Both the position numbers and the translations under genes were made by a program. This document shows, piece after piece, positions 44,092-56,505 of a stretch of 64,000 bases of DNA. The notes beneath the pieces are model-generated. The model was given only the letters and a program-made list of their open reading frames with translations. It was not told the DNA's origin and did no database searches. Each line of letters starts with the position of its first letter. Within the stretch, counting starts at the first letter, position 1. Source of the stretch: Viola odorata (taxonomy: Eukaryota > Streptophyta > Magnoliopsida > Malpighiales > Violaceae); NCBI GenBank assembly GCA_963691705.1, contig OY829538.1:49813151-49877150 (forward strand), in the 5' to 3' direction.

Positions 44092-47000
44092 TCATTGTGA
44101 TGGCTTTGCCCTCCATATCTGTTGCTGCCCTTGAACATTTTGCGGTTGCCCCGGGGGTCTCTGCTTTGTTGAATTGCTCGGATGACCTTCTTTCTGCTTC
44201 ATTGAATTGCTCGAATGACCTTGTTTCTGCTTCGTTGAATAGATTATCTGACTTCCAGGTCTCTGCATGGTTGAATTGCTTGAATTACTTCCCTGCTTCT
44301 GATTAATCGCCCTGACAGGATGACTGTCCTTTCTTTGCACGCGAATCTGATGGTGCGCTTGCGGCTGTGCATATGCAGCAGCCATGCTAGTTTGTGGATA
44401 AGTAGTAATCTGATGGTGCCCGTAACCGTTAATTGGAACCATTGCCGGTGTTCCCAGAATCAACCTTGATATTTGTGGCCTCACCAACATACCGAGCAGA
44501 GAAATCTGATTCAGATTGGGTGAAACTAGACTCTGATGGGTCCTCTGAAATGCTTCAGAAATTCTTTGCAGGTTTGTAGCACTAACACCCCTTGCTGTAT
44601 TTTGTGGCTGCTCAAAGGGGTCCTCGATCTAACAAAGAACCAGATAAGTAAAAATCACATCAGCAATGGGGGAAAAAAAATAATTGCAGTTAATTTCAGA
44701 AGGTGAGAGATGAAAGAATTACAAAGATCGCATAAGTTCTCAGTATCCATCTCATATTGCCTCTGATTTCTTCCCACTTCCCCGTAAATGGGCAAATGCC
44801 TAGATCCGTAGCCCTCAAACTTACGTCAGCAAACTGCAAAACACAGTAAAGCACATCACAAAGATTTGTTTGTCCATTTGGAAGAGCATTTAGGTAATCT
44901 TGAATAGCTCAGCATCCTACACTTCATCCGCGCGATTTATTATCAAATCACAAAAGCATTTCTTCATATCAAAAAAGGAAAATCAGTCTATACAAAACCA
45001 CCATTTCATGCAATGTCTTATAAATTACAACAAACACTACAGTTACTAGGCATATAGAAATAAGAAAGAAATTTGAGGTCAGAATAATTACCTTATCAAG
45101 AAATGAAATGAAAAGTTCAGACAAAGAACTTCGGTTAACTGCTCTGGATCTGTCTGATCGATACCTAGCTATATTGGCAGCACATATTTCTTTAATAGAT
45201 CTCTCTGCATCAGCCCTCACACCTACAAGAAACATATTGAAAAAAATTCCCATCAAGTGCTTCAAAGAAAGCGTGGAATATTATCATCAAAGGTAGGAAA
45301 CTGTCAGCTTTTGGAATAACAGAGACCATAAATTACCCATATGAATTGAAAGTCCTCAAGCCAAAATACCATCTTAACTGTTAAGAATAACTTTAACATG
45401 AGATGATCTACAACTGCAAATGCCATTGCACCAAGAAAGCAAATACTTTGTGAACTAATACAACTGCACAAGAGTTCCACAAAACCCATACCAAATCCAC
45501 CAGACACACCTACAAAGCTCCCACAAAAACTTCTATAAATCCTACACCAAAACTTTTTGAGACCCACTCATCAGCAAATCGATACTACTATCTTCTCCCC
45601 CATTGATCTCATCAATTCTTAGTTTCAAACTTTTATGCCAACACCAGAATAAAACCCGTCAAAAACCATTAATGTTCAATCCAATTGTTACAGATAATGC
45701 ATAAACAATAACAAATTATGAGAAGTGAGATTTTTAGATCCTAACTACGCAATCTAATTTATTTTCCCGAGAGCATGAGAATGCCAGTACTGGTATTGAA
45801 AATCCATATGATACACCAAGTTCAACTATGAGATACTGGACTTCAAATTTCAAAATATAACTGCCAACAAAAACAACTCCCAAAACCATCAAAATTTTAA
45901 TATCTATGTGCTATGAGCAACAAGCAAAGTACATAATGCCAGTACTTGTTTGGAAATGATGCGGCACCTTCACAACAAGACAGCTCTCCCTAGACTCTCA
46001 GGAACAGTAGAATTGATACAACTGCCTAAAAGAAACAATGAAATTTTGAAACTACTGACTGAAGACATGGTTTGACTCTGAACATGAAAATAGGCTTCAG
46101 GAGTTTCATTCTGACTTCTAACTTATAAGAGTACACAATCAATGGCAAAATGCAAGATTTCCTCATATAAGTAAGCTAATTTTGTGTGCATGTATGTAAA
46201 CACGACAAGTACCTGTGAGGTCATCAGCAGCATTTGTTGGATATGTCTTTCAGAGGAGGTAAAATTGGAGGAACGCATGTCTGCAAGAAAATAAGTAATT
46301 GGAAAAGACTAACAGTAACTAAATTGTTGGAGTTCCATGAACCTTTAAAAAGTAGAACAACCAAAGCACCATGGATCAGTATTAAGGGACTAAATGATGA
46401 ACAAATAATAAAGAGACGAATCTAGATTGACTTGGAGTAAAAGTTACCACACCACCTTCACACGGCACACTTCTGATTGCAGAAAGAGTAAAACAGTATA
46501 ATAGAAATGAAATGATCGGGAAGCATTTATAAAGTCCAGTTACCATCATTCCTTTCTTCCCAAGTAAAGATAATTATTCATCTGAAAATGGAAGATAACA
46601 AGTAAGCTGAGAGAGTAGGAATTCAACGACCCAGCCTTTGGATTATTGATATTGTGAGCTTTGGCCCATTCCTTGACCTAAACACACAACAACAGCATCA
46701 GATAGTTGCACCTTGTTTTCCCAGTGCTGACATTTCATAACCGTAAGAACATACCAGTAAGACCATATCGCGGAAGCGCTTATCAATCTCACTGAGCCAG
46801 AACAAGAATTTGGACTTCATTACCCCCTCCATATTGTCAATTGAAACATCACAAGAGATGCCTCGGTATCCACTCTCAAATTTTAAAAAATCAAAACTTG
46901 TATACACTAATATAGGCACAATCAAACCAGACGGAAGAGTAATTTGCTGCCCTACAACAATTCTTTACTTTGTTAAAAGAAATATTAGGATAACCAATAA

Positions 47001-48388
47001 ACACAATAAAATAAGTATCCAAATATCCAACCAACAAACCTACTTCAAATATGAGTTTGATCGGAATAATAGTTTGAGCTTGGCCAATAGATCAACAACA
47101 CTATTAAATAAGTCTAGGTCCCAAACAACAAGAATAAATCATACATGCATATATCATGCTCAAAAATCAAGCATAGCATGCCAAGCTACATACATAGTTT
47201 TGGCACAATACCTTCAAATCATGCCAAGTCATAAAATAGGGAGAGAGCAACAACTCAGATAATAAATATATATATATATATAAAAACACACGATGAAAGC
47301 TTGTATAGCAAGAGAAGAGAGAACCACGTCAAATTACACACCTTTCTCCCTCAAAGCTCTCAGTACTTCTTCAAGCAAATTCTGTTTGCGCTTCTTCCCG
47401 GAAGATGAAATATAAGCTCCGTTTGCTAGAAGGATAGAGATATCCAAGTCTCCCCATCGAGTAAAGAGATTAGACACAAATGACCCAAACGGCTCCACTG
47501 TGGCACCTGTTAGAAAATCATGTACACGAACAAACTGTTAACTAGAAAACAAAAATGAAATTGGTGCTGAGGAAGAACAAGACAACTATGAGTTTGGGCA
47601 TCTTGTTTTCTTTTTTATATAAGCAGTTTGGCATCCCTTAAGTAGTCATTTCTTCTATTTCAATAAACGAGTCAGAAGAAAAAAAATATACAAGGTTTGT
47701 CCTATCACTTATTGCTGCTCTACAGTCATGCTAAGTTCCTGTGTTTCAACCTTCTTGATGGGATCTTATAAAAAAGCCGAGAAACCAGTTCCAGACTGTG
47801 TACCTTTCATCAAATTTACAGGAGTAAGGAGCTAAAGCTTTATGTGATAGAAAGATGCATTGAATCTATTGGAAATTGGAATAAAATGTCAATATAAATT
47901 TAACCCACAAAAAATCCAATTATTTTCTGTATTAAAAAGAGTTAAATTACATACACAGTAATTATATGGTGGCTGGATGGAACAGGCTTTCTCACTATAT
48001 ATAACCCAGGATCTTAAGATTAAATCATAATATGATGAAGCTGTCGCTCACTACTAAAGTCGACAAAAATAATATCAATCTAGATACTATTTTCAGTAAA
48101 ATCTTAACAGATCCTGATGTAAATTTGTTAAAATTGAAAGTCTTAAAAAATCTTCAAACCTTACAGAATGTAGAAAATAAATTCTCCTTTCCAGAGGAAA
48201 TATTAAATATTTCCACATTGCCGAATAAAAGTAAATGCAAGAGAAATACCTCTCAAATTTTCAATAGATTTAACAATATCTTGTAAGTCTCCAAGGATTT
48301 TAAAACGGATCTCCCAATCCTGCCGGGAAGGTTTGATCCCATCAAGTATAACCTGAAGAGTAGGATCCAATACACTGTAGGCATTCAT
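44092..48388 (-). pseudogene. HESO1: HESO1-type terminal uridylyltransferase homologue, eight coding exons, two lesions
   Basis: The HESO1 family uridylates small RNAs and RISC cleavage fragments in plants. Reverse-strand exons: 48388-48250, 47506-47342, 46951-46755, 46677-46582, 46280-46213, 45222-45092, 44833-44723, 44628-44092. The start is MNAYSVLDPTLQVILDGIKP. The nucleotidyltransferase core has FGSFVSNLFTRWGDLDISI (G-S, D-x-D) and the third Asp in ISCDVSIDN. Later come KEWAKAHNIN, NSYSLSLLV and CPFTGKWEEI. The C-terminus is Gln/Ser-rich, as in Arabidopsis HESO1. Phases agree except in exon 5, which is two bases short around 46240 and goes out of frame. Exon 4 ends CAG|ATGAAT, with GT replaced by AT. 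Exon 3 also departs from the family before KFESG. Probably a decayed copy; sequence error is possible. Confidence 0.85.
47263..47284. repeat. (TA)n microsatellite in a HESO1 intron
   Basis: About ten TA units between exons 2 and 3. Confidence 0.9.
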
Positions 48389-49655
48389 TTTTGTTCCCAG
48401 CATAATAATGCTGTTGAAAAATACGAGTATGTCAAAAACTTGTGAGTAACACTGGCCATATTTATGAAACACAGGAGGGATGTTGGTGGCAATATCAAGA
48501 TAAAGTCCAAAGAATATGGCAAGTAAATACCCCACACCTAAAACTAAATAAGAAACTCAAATGGACTAAGTGCAGAACATCTTCAGCCCACACCCTACTT
48601 ACCTCTCCACAATATCTACTCTTATTTAGACAAGGCCATCCTCGGAAATATCTAAATAGGGGCTCGTAGGGTCAGATGCCCAACATGACACGTGAAAAAG
48701 CTCGCACACCAATACACAACCTTTTTTTCATTCAGTACGTTACTCGTTGGAGTTGATTTTCTTAGAAGATATAAAAACCATCAAAATCAGAGGAAGTATC
48801 CACTTTTTAATTGTTTACCATTTGGTGATATTGATGAGAATCCTATAGTACATTATGCCATTATAACATATCATGGAATTAATTTTGTAATCTACTAGAA
48901 GAGTCAATTAAATCCCAATAATGGTGCTACTCATGCAAAATTCTGTGGTGTCAAAATTTGACGCGAAAGTTTAAAACCAATCCAACAACTTGCAATTCAC
49001 CTCTGAGTTCAACTGACTGTGTACATTACACAACGACTTTTATTAGGACTTCCATGTTATTTTTATAGTAAGATTTTAATAACCAACGACTTCCACCTTA
49101 TTTTAAACTGTTTCTACACTGGAAACTGCTAAAGGTTAATTGCATACGGCACCAGGTTTATCATCTTCAGTGAGAAATCTTTGAAACTTTGGTACTTCTT
49201 ACATCATTAGCAGCCAATACTAATCTAAAAGATCCATCCTCTCTTAATTATTCTACTGCAGCTCTATCTTCCCACATCACTTGGCTATCAACATAATTGA
49301 ATTCACTTCCGATGAAATAAAAGTAGGTTTAATCCAAAAAAGAAAACCTATTAATTCAAACTCATTAGCGACTCCAAAAAGAAAGAAAAAACATAGCAAA
49401 AGGCATACCCAACAGAAAACATGAATAAATTCATTGATGAAAGCATCAAAAGTTAGTACAGCTTTATGCAAATTGAAGTCATAAGCAAAACCCAACAACT
49501 GAAATTACATGAAAACGCAATAAAGACTGAAACTTTCACTCGCAAAGTCAAACAACCAAAAACCAACAACGACAGCAATAACCCAAATTGGACGACAATA
49601 TGAGAACCATAAAGAAGAACAAAAAGAAATAAAGAACTGATTATTGTAGGATTAC

Positions 49656-49815
49656 CAGGAGTTTAACGTAACAATAGAATAGGAGGCGAATTCTACACCA
49701 TCCCTCCTCCTCGATGGAGGAAAAGGGTTCCGACTGATTCTTGATGTCAGTAGAGTACAGTATCCGTTATCCGTGCATCAGAGAAGAAGGCACTCACTCA
49801 ACTCACATTGTCCAA
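49656..49815 (-). other. HESO1: Probable 5' untranslated exon of the HESO1 homologue
   Basis: The reverse-strand segment ends CTCCTG|GTAATCC (donor at 49655), and an acceptor TTTTTCAACAG ends at 48411, just 22 bases before the coding ATG. A leader exon plus a 1.2 kb first intron is the simplest reading. The start is estimated from the TATA box. Confidence 0.45.
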
Positions 49816-49847
49816 AATTACAAACTGTATGACTCCTGAATCCTGAT

Positions 49848-49857
49848 TATATATATT
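49848..49857 (-). promoter_or_regulatory. TATA box upstream of the HESO1 homologue
   Basis: The reverse strand reads AATATATATAATC about 35-40 bp before the inferred leader exon. Confidence 0.45.
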
Positions 49858-50035
49858 ACATGTTTCAGATACCTTGCGAGGGAGGGTTTTAATGACAGAA
49901 GTCACCGAACACAACACTGCCCCTTTAGTTTCTTCACTTTTTTTATATTTCTTCTTTTTTCTCTTGTTTTTTATTGGGAGACTTTCGTAAAGAAGGTCAA
50001 ACAAAAGGAACGAAAGAGTGGATCACTTAAACTAT

Positions 50036-50215
50036 CCACAGCAGTGGGTGTTAAATCGAGGGTGTTATTCACTTTCTCTCCTGTCACATCAGCTTAATAC
50101 CTAACCAAATTATCAAATAACACTCATTTCTCACAGCAATGTATTTTTCAGGGTGTTATTCACTTTCTTTCACTTTCACATCATTTAATCATATACCCCA
50201 CCATATTTTTCATTT
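50036..50215. repeat. Duplicated left terminus of the Harbinger element
   Basis: CACAGCAGTGGGTGTTA...GGGTGTTATTCACTTTCT at 50036 is followed about 110 bp later by CACAGCAATG...GGGTGTTATTCACTTTCT. Confidence 0.6.
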
Positions 50216-50493
50216 CTTTTTCTTATTAAATTTATAATTACTATAATAATTATTTTTTATAATATAATAAATAATAAATAATATATTTTTAATAAAAATT
50301 AATTAAATTTCATATTTTTTTTTCATATTTAAAAAAATCTATACTTTTTAATACAATAAATAATATAATATTTTTTAAAAATAACATACGATTTTATTTA
50401 TCAATCAGTAAATCAAACATATATAGATTATTGCAAACGAACAAGAAAATACACACTAAATATACCTAAACTTGAGAAATAATTTTTTTAAAT

Positions 50494-51815
50494 CTAATCG
50501 AGGGTTGTTCCAAATTTATTCCAGATGTGCTCGACGAGATCCTTTTTCAACTGAATATGTTGTGCTCTATCACGTAGCTCGGCTCTAGTATGAATATATG
50601 ATTCGGATCGGCCTTGGACATGCACTTCATATTGAGGCAGCACTTGCGTTTGCACATTGAACAAGGAGCTAGACCCGGGACTATCCGACTGATCAAAGTC
50701 GATATTTTCCCAATTTCGTGAATATGTATCTCGTTCATCCTCCACAATCATGTTATGTAAAATAATGCACGCCCTCATTATTTTACCTAAGACATCGATA
50801 TCCCACATCCTGGCTAGTTGGCGAATAATGGAAAAGCATGCTTGGAGTACCCCGAATGCACGTTCCACATCCTTCCTACATAATTCTTGTTGTTTGGCAA
50901 ACAATTGCGCTTTGTTTCCTTGGGCCAATTGAATCGACTGGACAAAAACATGCCATTTAGGGTAGATTCCGTCGCAAGATAGTATGCAAGATTGTCCAGC
51001 CAGCCATTCACAGTGTAGTCCACCATTGGAGCTTCACCAAACTCAATGTCGTCAAAAACTGGTGACCTATCTAGTACATTTATGTCGTTCAATGTTCCGG
51101 GCAAGCCAAAAAAAACATGTCATATCCACAAATCATAGGACGCCACCGCCTCGAGGATAACTGTTGTCATGCCCTTGTGTCCATTAGTAAATTGCCCTTG
51201 CCAAGCCTTAGGACAATTCTTCCACTGCCAGTGCATGCAATCGATACTTCCAATCATTCCGGAGAAACCACGCTCCTAACCAACTCGGAGTAACCTTTGC
51301 ACGTCTTCCACATTTGGCCGTCTTAAGTATTCATCTTGAAACAAGGCAATTATTCCTTCGCAAAAATTACGAGTGCACTCAAGTGCAGTGGATTCTCCAA
51401 TCTTTACATACTCATCACAAGCATCCCCGGCGACTCCATATACGAGAATACGCATGGCAGCTGTACACTTCTAGATAGGCGTCAAACCAAGCTTGCCCGC
51501 ATGATTCCGCCTTTGAGTGAAGTAGTTGTCGTAGTTTGATAAAGCTTCTATAATTCGGAGAAATAGTGACCTTCTCATTCGAAATCTTCTTCTAAATTGC
51601 ATTTCTGTGTAAGTGCATGGCTCGTCGAAATAGTCGGCCATGAGCCTTTGATGGGCAGCTGCACGATCCCTCCTCATAGATTTTCTCTTAAGCGATTGAT
51701 TGTTTCGCCTCTGCAGCTCTTCAAGAAGTTCTTGTTGCCTATCGAGTATAGATTCTTCCAACTCCCATTGTCGTTGGATCTCTTCGAGACTGAAGGTATT
51801 TGTGGGTAGATCCAT
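50494..51815 (-). pseudogene. PIF/Harbinger transposase (DDE_Tnp_4 type), broken
   Basis: Reading from 51815: an N-terminal helical region (EEIQRQWELEESILDRQQEL, MQFRRRFRMRRSLFLRIIEA), then the DDE domain with the first Asp in [14 protein letters not shown], the second in FFGLPGTLNDINVLDRS and Glu in RKDVERAFGVLQ. It ends LVEHIWNKFGTTLD. Lesions: TAG near 51471 (Gln expected), TAG near 51275 (Glu expected) and a one-base loss near 50975, after which the correct frame resumes toward ERAFGVLQ. The catalytic residues themselves survive. Host genes such as ALP1 are related, but the transposon context favours an element gene. Confidence 0.85.
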
Positions 51816-52103
51816 TGGATGATAAGAAGAAAAAAATTTGAACTGAAAAGTTTTAAGTGGTTTTCATATGATGTGCAATACCATTTTTATAATGAATCAG
51901 AAGGTAATTCGATCTGAAGATAAGATACAGAAAGATGACAAATCACATGTGGTGTTTTGTCATCTTTCTATAATAATTACTCAAAATAATTTTAAAAAAT
52001 ATACCATTATTTTTATTTTTTGAGATCTATAAATAGAGATTGTGTTTGTGTCATTTGGACACCAAAAAAAAATTTGAGTTTTTTACAATCTTCAAGCTCT
52101 TTC
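51816..52103. other. Divergent promoter region of the Harbinger element
   Basis: A 288-bp AT-rich spacer between the two head-to-head genes. A TCTATAAATAG box at about 52025-52035 is a good forward TATA for the Myb-like gene. Confidence 0.45.
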
Positions 52104-53247
52104 ATGGATCCTTCACAAAATTATCCTTTTTTTCCAAATTACAACTTCCCTAACCAAGCTCAAAATCCAAATATGCGACCTCCAAACCCAAACATTCAAT
52201 GCCCAGAAAATCCTCAGAATACGGGGATGCAGCCTAATTTTGGAACGCAGTATATGATGCCCCCAAATTTTGGCATGCAATACCCGTATAATCATCCTTA
52301 TATGCCTTATGGCTATCAACCTGTTCCTGGAAACAACTATGTTCCGGCTCCTGTGCGCTATCCAAACAGTGAACAACCCAATGAGCCAAACACACCCCGT
52401 TTAATAGTGGATCAAATGAGTTCCCAGAATTTTCCATACAAATATCTATAGGAAATGTTAATGGGGATACCCCTCTCAATTTTCTTGCTCCATCCCAACA
52501 GTCAACCAAGAGATCAGGTTACGACACTTGGAGTACGGAAGAGAACAAATCTTTATTAACTGGTTATTTCCACGTTAGTAATGATAGTGAATTGGGGTCG
52601 AATCAAAAGGGTGATACTTTCTGGGGTAAAATTGCAAACTATGTTAATGAAAACTTCCAAGGTGGAAAACAGAGGTCTGTGATGCAGTGCAAAAGTCATT
52701 TTCGTATGATCAATAAAAAAAATGTAGTTTTATTGGTTATTATAGTAGAGCATGTAGAGTGAGGTGTAGTGGTTGGTCCGATGATGACTACATAGCCAAG
52801 GGTCTAGAGTTGTATCAAGAGTGCGAAGGTAATAAGTTTTTCTTGCTGGAAGAGTGGAAGTTGGTTCGCGACCAACCCAGATATATGCCAGGAGCAAATG
52901 AATCTACAAGTAGCGGATCGAAGAGAAAAAGTGGTGGTGATGACGTTGATTCCTCAGCTCCATCCATTGTACGTCTAGAAGGTAGGGATGCAACAAAGAA
53001 GAAAGCTAGAGCTTCATCGAACAAATCATCGACTTCTAGAAAATCAAAGGTTGCTATTGAGGAGGAGTTAACTAATTTAGCCCATGCTCGTCAAAACCTT
53101 GAACAATCCAGGGCTAGTACTGCATCAGCTATGTTGGAGTATGCATGTGTTAGGAAGATGGAGATATTCCTGTCCTTGAAGTCCAAAGAAGATCGTGATG
53201 CTATAGATGAGTATAAGATGCTACTGAAGGAGTTGTTTGAGAACTAG
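52104..53247 (+). pseudogene. Harbinger Myb/SANT-like protein, frameshifted
   Basis: The ATG at 52104 starts MDPSQNYPFFPNYNF, followed by a Pro/Asn/Gln-rich N-terminal region that stops at 52449-52451. In the next frame a Myb/SANT-like trihelix appears (GYDTWSTEENKSLLTGYF, WGKIANYVNENF, KQRSVMQCKSHF). The third frame from about 52740 continues CSGWSDDDYIAKGLELYQEC, a Lys/Ser-rich stretch and a helical C-terminus to 53247. Two frame breaks show it is inactive. In PIF/Harbinger elements this protein helps the transposase bind DNA. Confidence 0.8.
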
Positions 53248-53913
53248 TTTGTTATTGTATGTTTTACTGTTTTTATTGTGTGTTTTATTTTCGAAATGTG
53301 TATTTTATTTTTGAATTGTGTGTTTTATTTTCTAATTGTGTGTTATTTTGAATAATTTGTGGGTTGTGAAAGTGTATGTTCATTTGAATAATTTCGTTCA
53401 AATCACATGTGGTGTTTTGAGTAATTATAGATCTCAAAAAATAAAAATAAAAATATATTTTTTATAATTATTTTGAGTAATTATTATGAAAACATGCATT
53501 TAAAAAAGAAAAAAAAAGAAAAAAAAGTAAAAAACTCGAATTTTTTTTAGTGTTCAAATAATACAAACCTAGTCTCAATTTATATATTTCAAAAAATTAA
53601 AAATAATGGTATATTTTTTATAAAATTATTTTGAGTAATTATTATGGAAAAAAGCATTTAAAAAAGAAAAAAATGAAAAATAATGTAAAAAACTCGAATT
53701 TTTTTTAGTGTCCAAATAATACAAACCTAGTCTCTATTTATAGATCTCAAAAAATTAAAAATAATGGTATATATTTTATAAAATTATTTTCTGTATTTAT
53801 TATAAAAAACCCCATTTAAAAAATGAGGGAAAAAAAGAAGAAAGAATTCGGTGGCCAATGGCAGCGCACGTGTGGCGCGCTGCCATTGGTCCACCTAAAT
53901 TTTTTTATTATTA

Positions 53914-54280
53914 TTTATAAATAAGTTGACAGTGGGGGTCCCACTGTCAGAAAAACTCGGGTGTCAAAATTTGACACTCTCTCTTTCCTCGTCCGAATTT
54001 GACACACCAAAAACCCATTGCTGCACCAAATAACACCCAAATAACCCTCCAAAAACCCATTGCTGGTGATGGTCACTTGAATTTAATTTTGATAAATTTA
54101 TAAATAAGCTGACAGTGGGGGTCCCACTGTCAGAAAAACTCGGGTGTCAAAATTTGACACCTTCTCTTTCCTCGTCCGAATTTGACACACCAAAAACCCA
54201 TTGCTGCACCCAATAACACCCAAATAACCCTCCCAAAAACCCATTGCTGGTGATGGTCACTTGAATTTAATTTTGATAAA
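53914..54280. repeat. 183-bp tandem duplication at the right end of the Harbinger element
   Basis: TTTATAAATAAG followed by a TGACAGTGGGGG-type stretch begins at 53914 and 54097. Both units contain the palindrome GACAGTGGGGGTCCCACTGTC and end in the terminal sequence AACCCATTGCTGGTGATGG. Confidence 0.85.
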
Positions 54281-54485
54281 AAAATTTAGCTTTAAAAAAG
54301 GAATTTAATTTCAACAATTATGATTCGTGAAAATAAATTCTTGAATTAACTCGCACGATACTAATACATAAAAAAATAAAAAGAAAATAACAAAATACAA
54401 AATTTATGAGGTTACATGATGGATGTCTTCGTCCATTAGCCAAAATGATAAAAAAAATTCAATGTTGAAAACGGATTAAAAAATA

Positions 54486-54744
54486 CTCCCTCAATTCCAT
54501 TTTACCTGTCACTTTTCTGCGGATTGTTACTATTTGGGGTATTTGTCATTTTATCTTTTTTGAAGCATATATTTTGTGCAAATGATAATTTTTTTTTGAA
54601 TCAATCCAATTTGATGATAGTGTAGTAATTTCAGTGGAAATTAGAAGAAAAAAATGAAACAATGAGGAATAAAATAAGTCCGTAAATCAACGGCTTACGC
54701 TTTTCTACTATTCTAAAAAGTCAATTAAAGTAGAACGGAGGGAG
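54486..54744. mobile_element. Stowaway-like MITE (259 bp)
   Basis: It begins CTCCCTCAATTCC and ends GAACGGAGGGAG, with TA on both sides (54484-54485 and 54745-54746). Ends of the CTCCCTCCGTCC type with a TA duplication define Stowaway MITEs, which are mobilised by mariner-like transposases. There is no coding sequence. Confidence 0.85.
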
Positions 54745-54746
54745 TA

Positions 54747-56380
54747 CAATATACGAAACCCCTAAATAGGATATAAATAATGCACCATGTTATGAGTTGC
54801 GTAAAAAAACCGAAACCCAAATCTAAACAGTAAACAATTGAATTGAACCGTAAAAATTGGGTCGGGTTAGATTGGGTTTTAAAAATTGTTTGTTATTTTA
54901 TGTCTAGATCTAGATATAACCTGTAATTACCCAAATGATTCTAATTGGCTCAAAATAAACATACTTTTGTACTTTATACGTGGCCCGAAATGACTTATAT
55001 ATGCGAATTTGCTTTATTTGATTAGTTAATCACATTTATCCATCATGAAATAATTTGATATTCTCAATGAAATGCTAAAACCTCATTTTTTTTTACTCAT
55101 TTTAATAATTTTATTTATAGACTTTTTTTTACTATTCTTAATTTTTAATAAAGTTTATATTTCTCAGAGAGGGTTAATAATAATATTTTTCTTTCTTTTC
55201 CCTTTCTTATGTTATATTTTTATTAGAAAAAAGGTGAAAACAAACGGTATTGATAACTTTGGGTGAACCCCATTAAAGGATGTTCATCAACCTACTCAAT
55301 CCACAAAAATAATAATCATAAATATGAAAATATAATTGTCATATTCCTCATTTTTTTATGCATTCATTTTATAATTTTAATTTAAAATTAACTTTCAAAT
55401 TAAAAATCTTATTTTTTAAATACTAAAATTGTGATTATAAAAATAAAATTAATATTCTCTTAATCTGCAAAAATAATATTCAACCCTACTCAACCCGATC
55501 CTACATTTTTTGAGAGTGTGGATGTAGAGCTAGATATGTAAACTTTAAAACCGACTAAATACGGCTTGGATGTAGGATTCGATAAAAAACCTATCCAACC
55601 CTACTTGCGAACACCCTTAGAGCAAATATGTAGGATTGAGAAAGAAAAAAAAAACTTAAAGGACTATTATGAGATGATTCAAAATTTCTACAAGCAAATG
55701 TGAAGTAGTAAAGGAAAAGGAATAGAATTTTAAGGAATATTATGGGAGAATTCAAAATTTTACAAATCAAATATGAAGGATTGAAGTAAGAAAAATACAT
55801 GACTTTAAGAACTATTATAAGAGAATAATTTTTTTTTGCGGGGCAATAAGTAGGACTAATATAAAAAGAACAAAACTTTAGGAACTATTGTAGAGAATTA
55901 AAAACTTATGGGAGCCATGTCTCCCTAAATATTTAATTAAAGCCTCCGCCACTGCTTATTGCCCTTCTTCACTCAACAAAGGTTTTGTCCCCTTGTAATT
56001 TTTCAAACCAAAAACTCAACAAATATTCACCTTAGTTTGAAATGTCTTCCATCGATCCAGAAACACAATTACATTGTTTCGTTAATGCCCCTAAGAATGC
56101 TAATGGTTTTCTCTCACACTAAAGCTAAGTAATGTCTAAACTTATCTACTACACATATATTACATTATCTTGAGTACCAACCTGGATAAGATTAATTTCA
56201 CAAATTCTCTACCCTTGTGAGGTCTTACAATAATATGATTTATTCTAGCATGTTAAATCTATTTTTTTGTCAAATGAATTGCAGTCTCACTACTATCTCT
56301 TTTGGCCATATTGCTTTTAGTGGTCTGGACTCACAATTATAATTTATAACCAACCTTTGAAATCATCTCTTTTGGCCATA
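54747..56380. other. AT-rich intergenic region
   Basis: No gene is seen. Three diverged copies of a roughly 75-bp unit (GGACTATTATGAGATGATTC, GGAATATTATGGGAGAATTC, GAACTATTATAAGAGAATAA) lie at about 55655-55840. Confidence 0.45.
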
Positions 56381-56399
56381 CTCTTCACTCCATAAGTGT

Positions 56400-56505
56400 C
56401 ACGCCAGATAAACTGGCACACAACTCGAACTTTTCTCGGGGTACAATTTTGGTTAATATATTTGTCGGATTATCATCTGTGTGGATTTTCCTTATCTCGA
56501 ACTGC
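56400..56505 (-). pseudogene. Ty1/copia RNase H C-terminal fragment
   Basis: The reverse strand reads FEIRKIHTDDNPTNILTKIV then PREKFELCASL, the conserved tail of copia polyproteins (KIHTxDNPADMLTKxVPxxKFxLC). It is fused in the same frame to the amaranthin-like fragment upstream. No other copia domain is found. Confidence 0.65.

Larger units (their letters stand above)
50030..54260. mobile_element. PIF/Harbinger-type DNA transposon
   Basis: A reverse-strand transposase (50494-51815) and a forward-strand Myb-like gene (52104-53247) are arranged head to head, the standard PIF/Harbinger layout. The ends are imperfect inverted repeats: ACAGCAGTGGGTGTTA near 50038 on the left, and the reverse of AACCCATTGCTGGTG near 54060 and 54240 on the right. 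Both ends carry duplicated terminal sequence. The exact boundary and 3-bp duplication could not be fixed. Both genes are broken. Confidence 0.75.

Noticed and set aside
44097..44306. Forward 69-codon frame
   Set aside because: Antisense shadow of the Gln/Ser-rich last exon of the HESO1 homologue.
48032..48286. Forward 84-codon frame
   Set aside because: Overlaps the reverse-strand HESO1 first coding exon and AT-rich intron; no motif.
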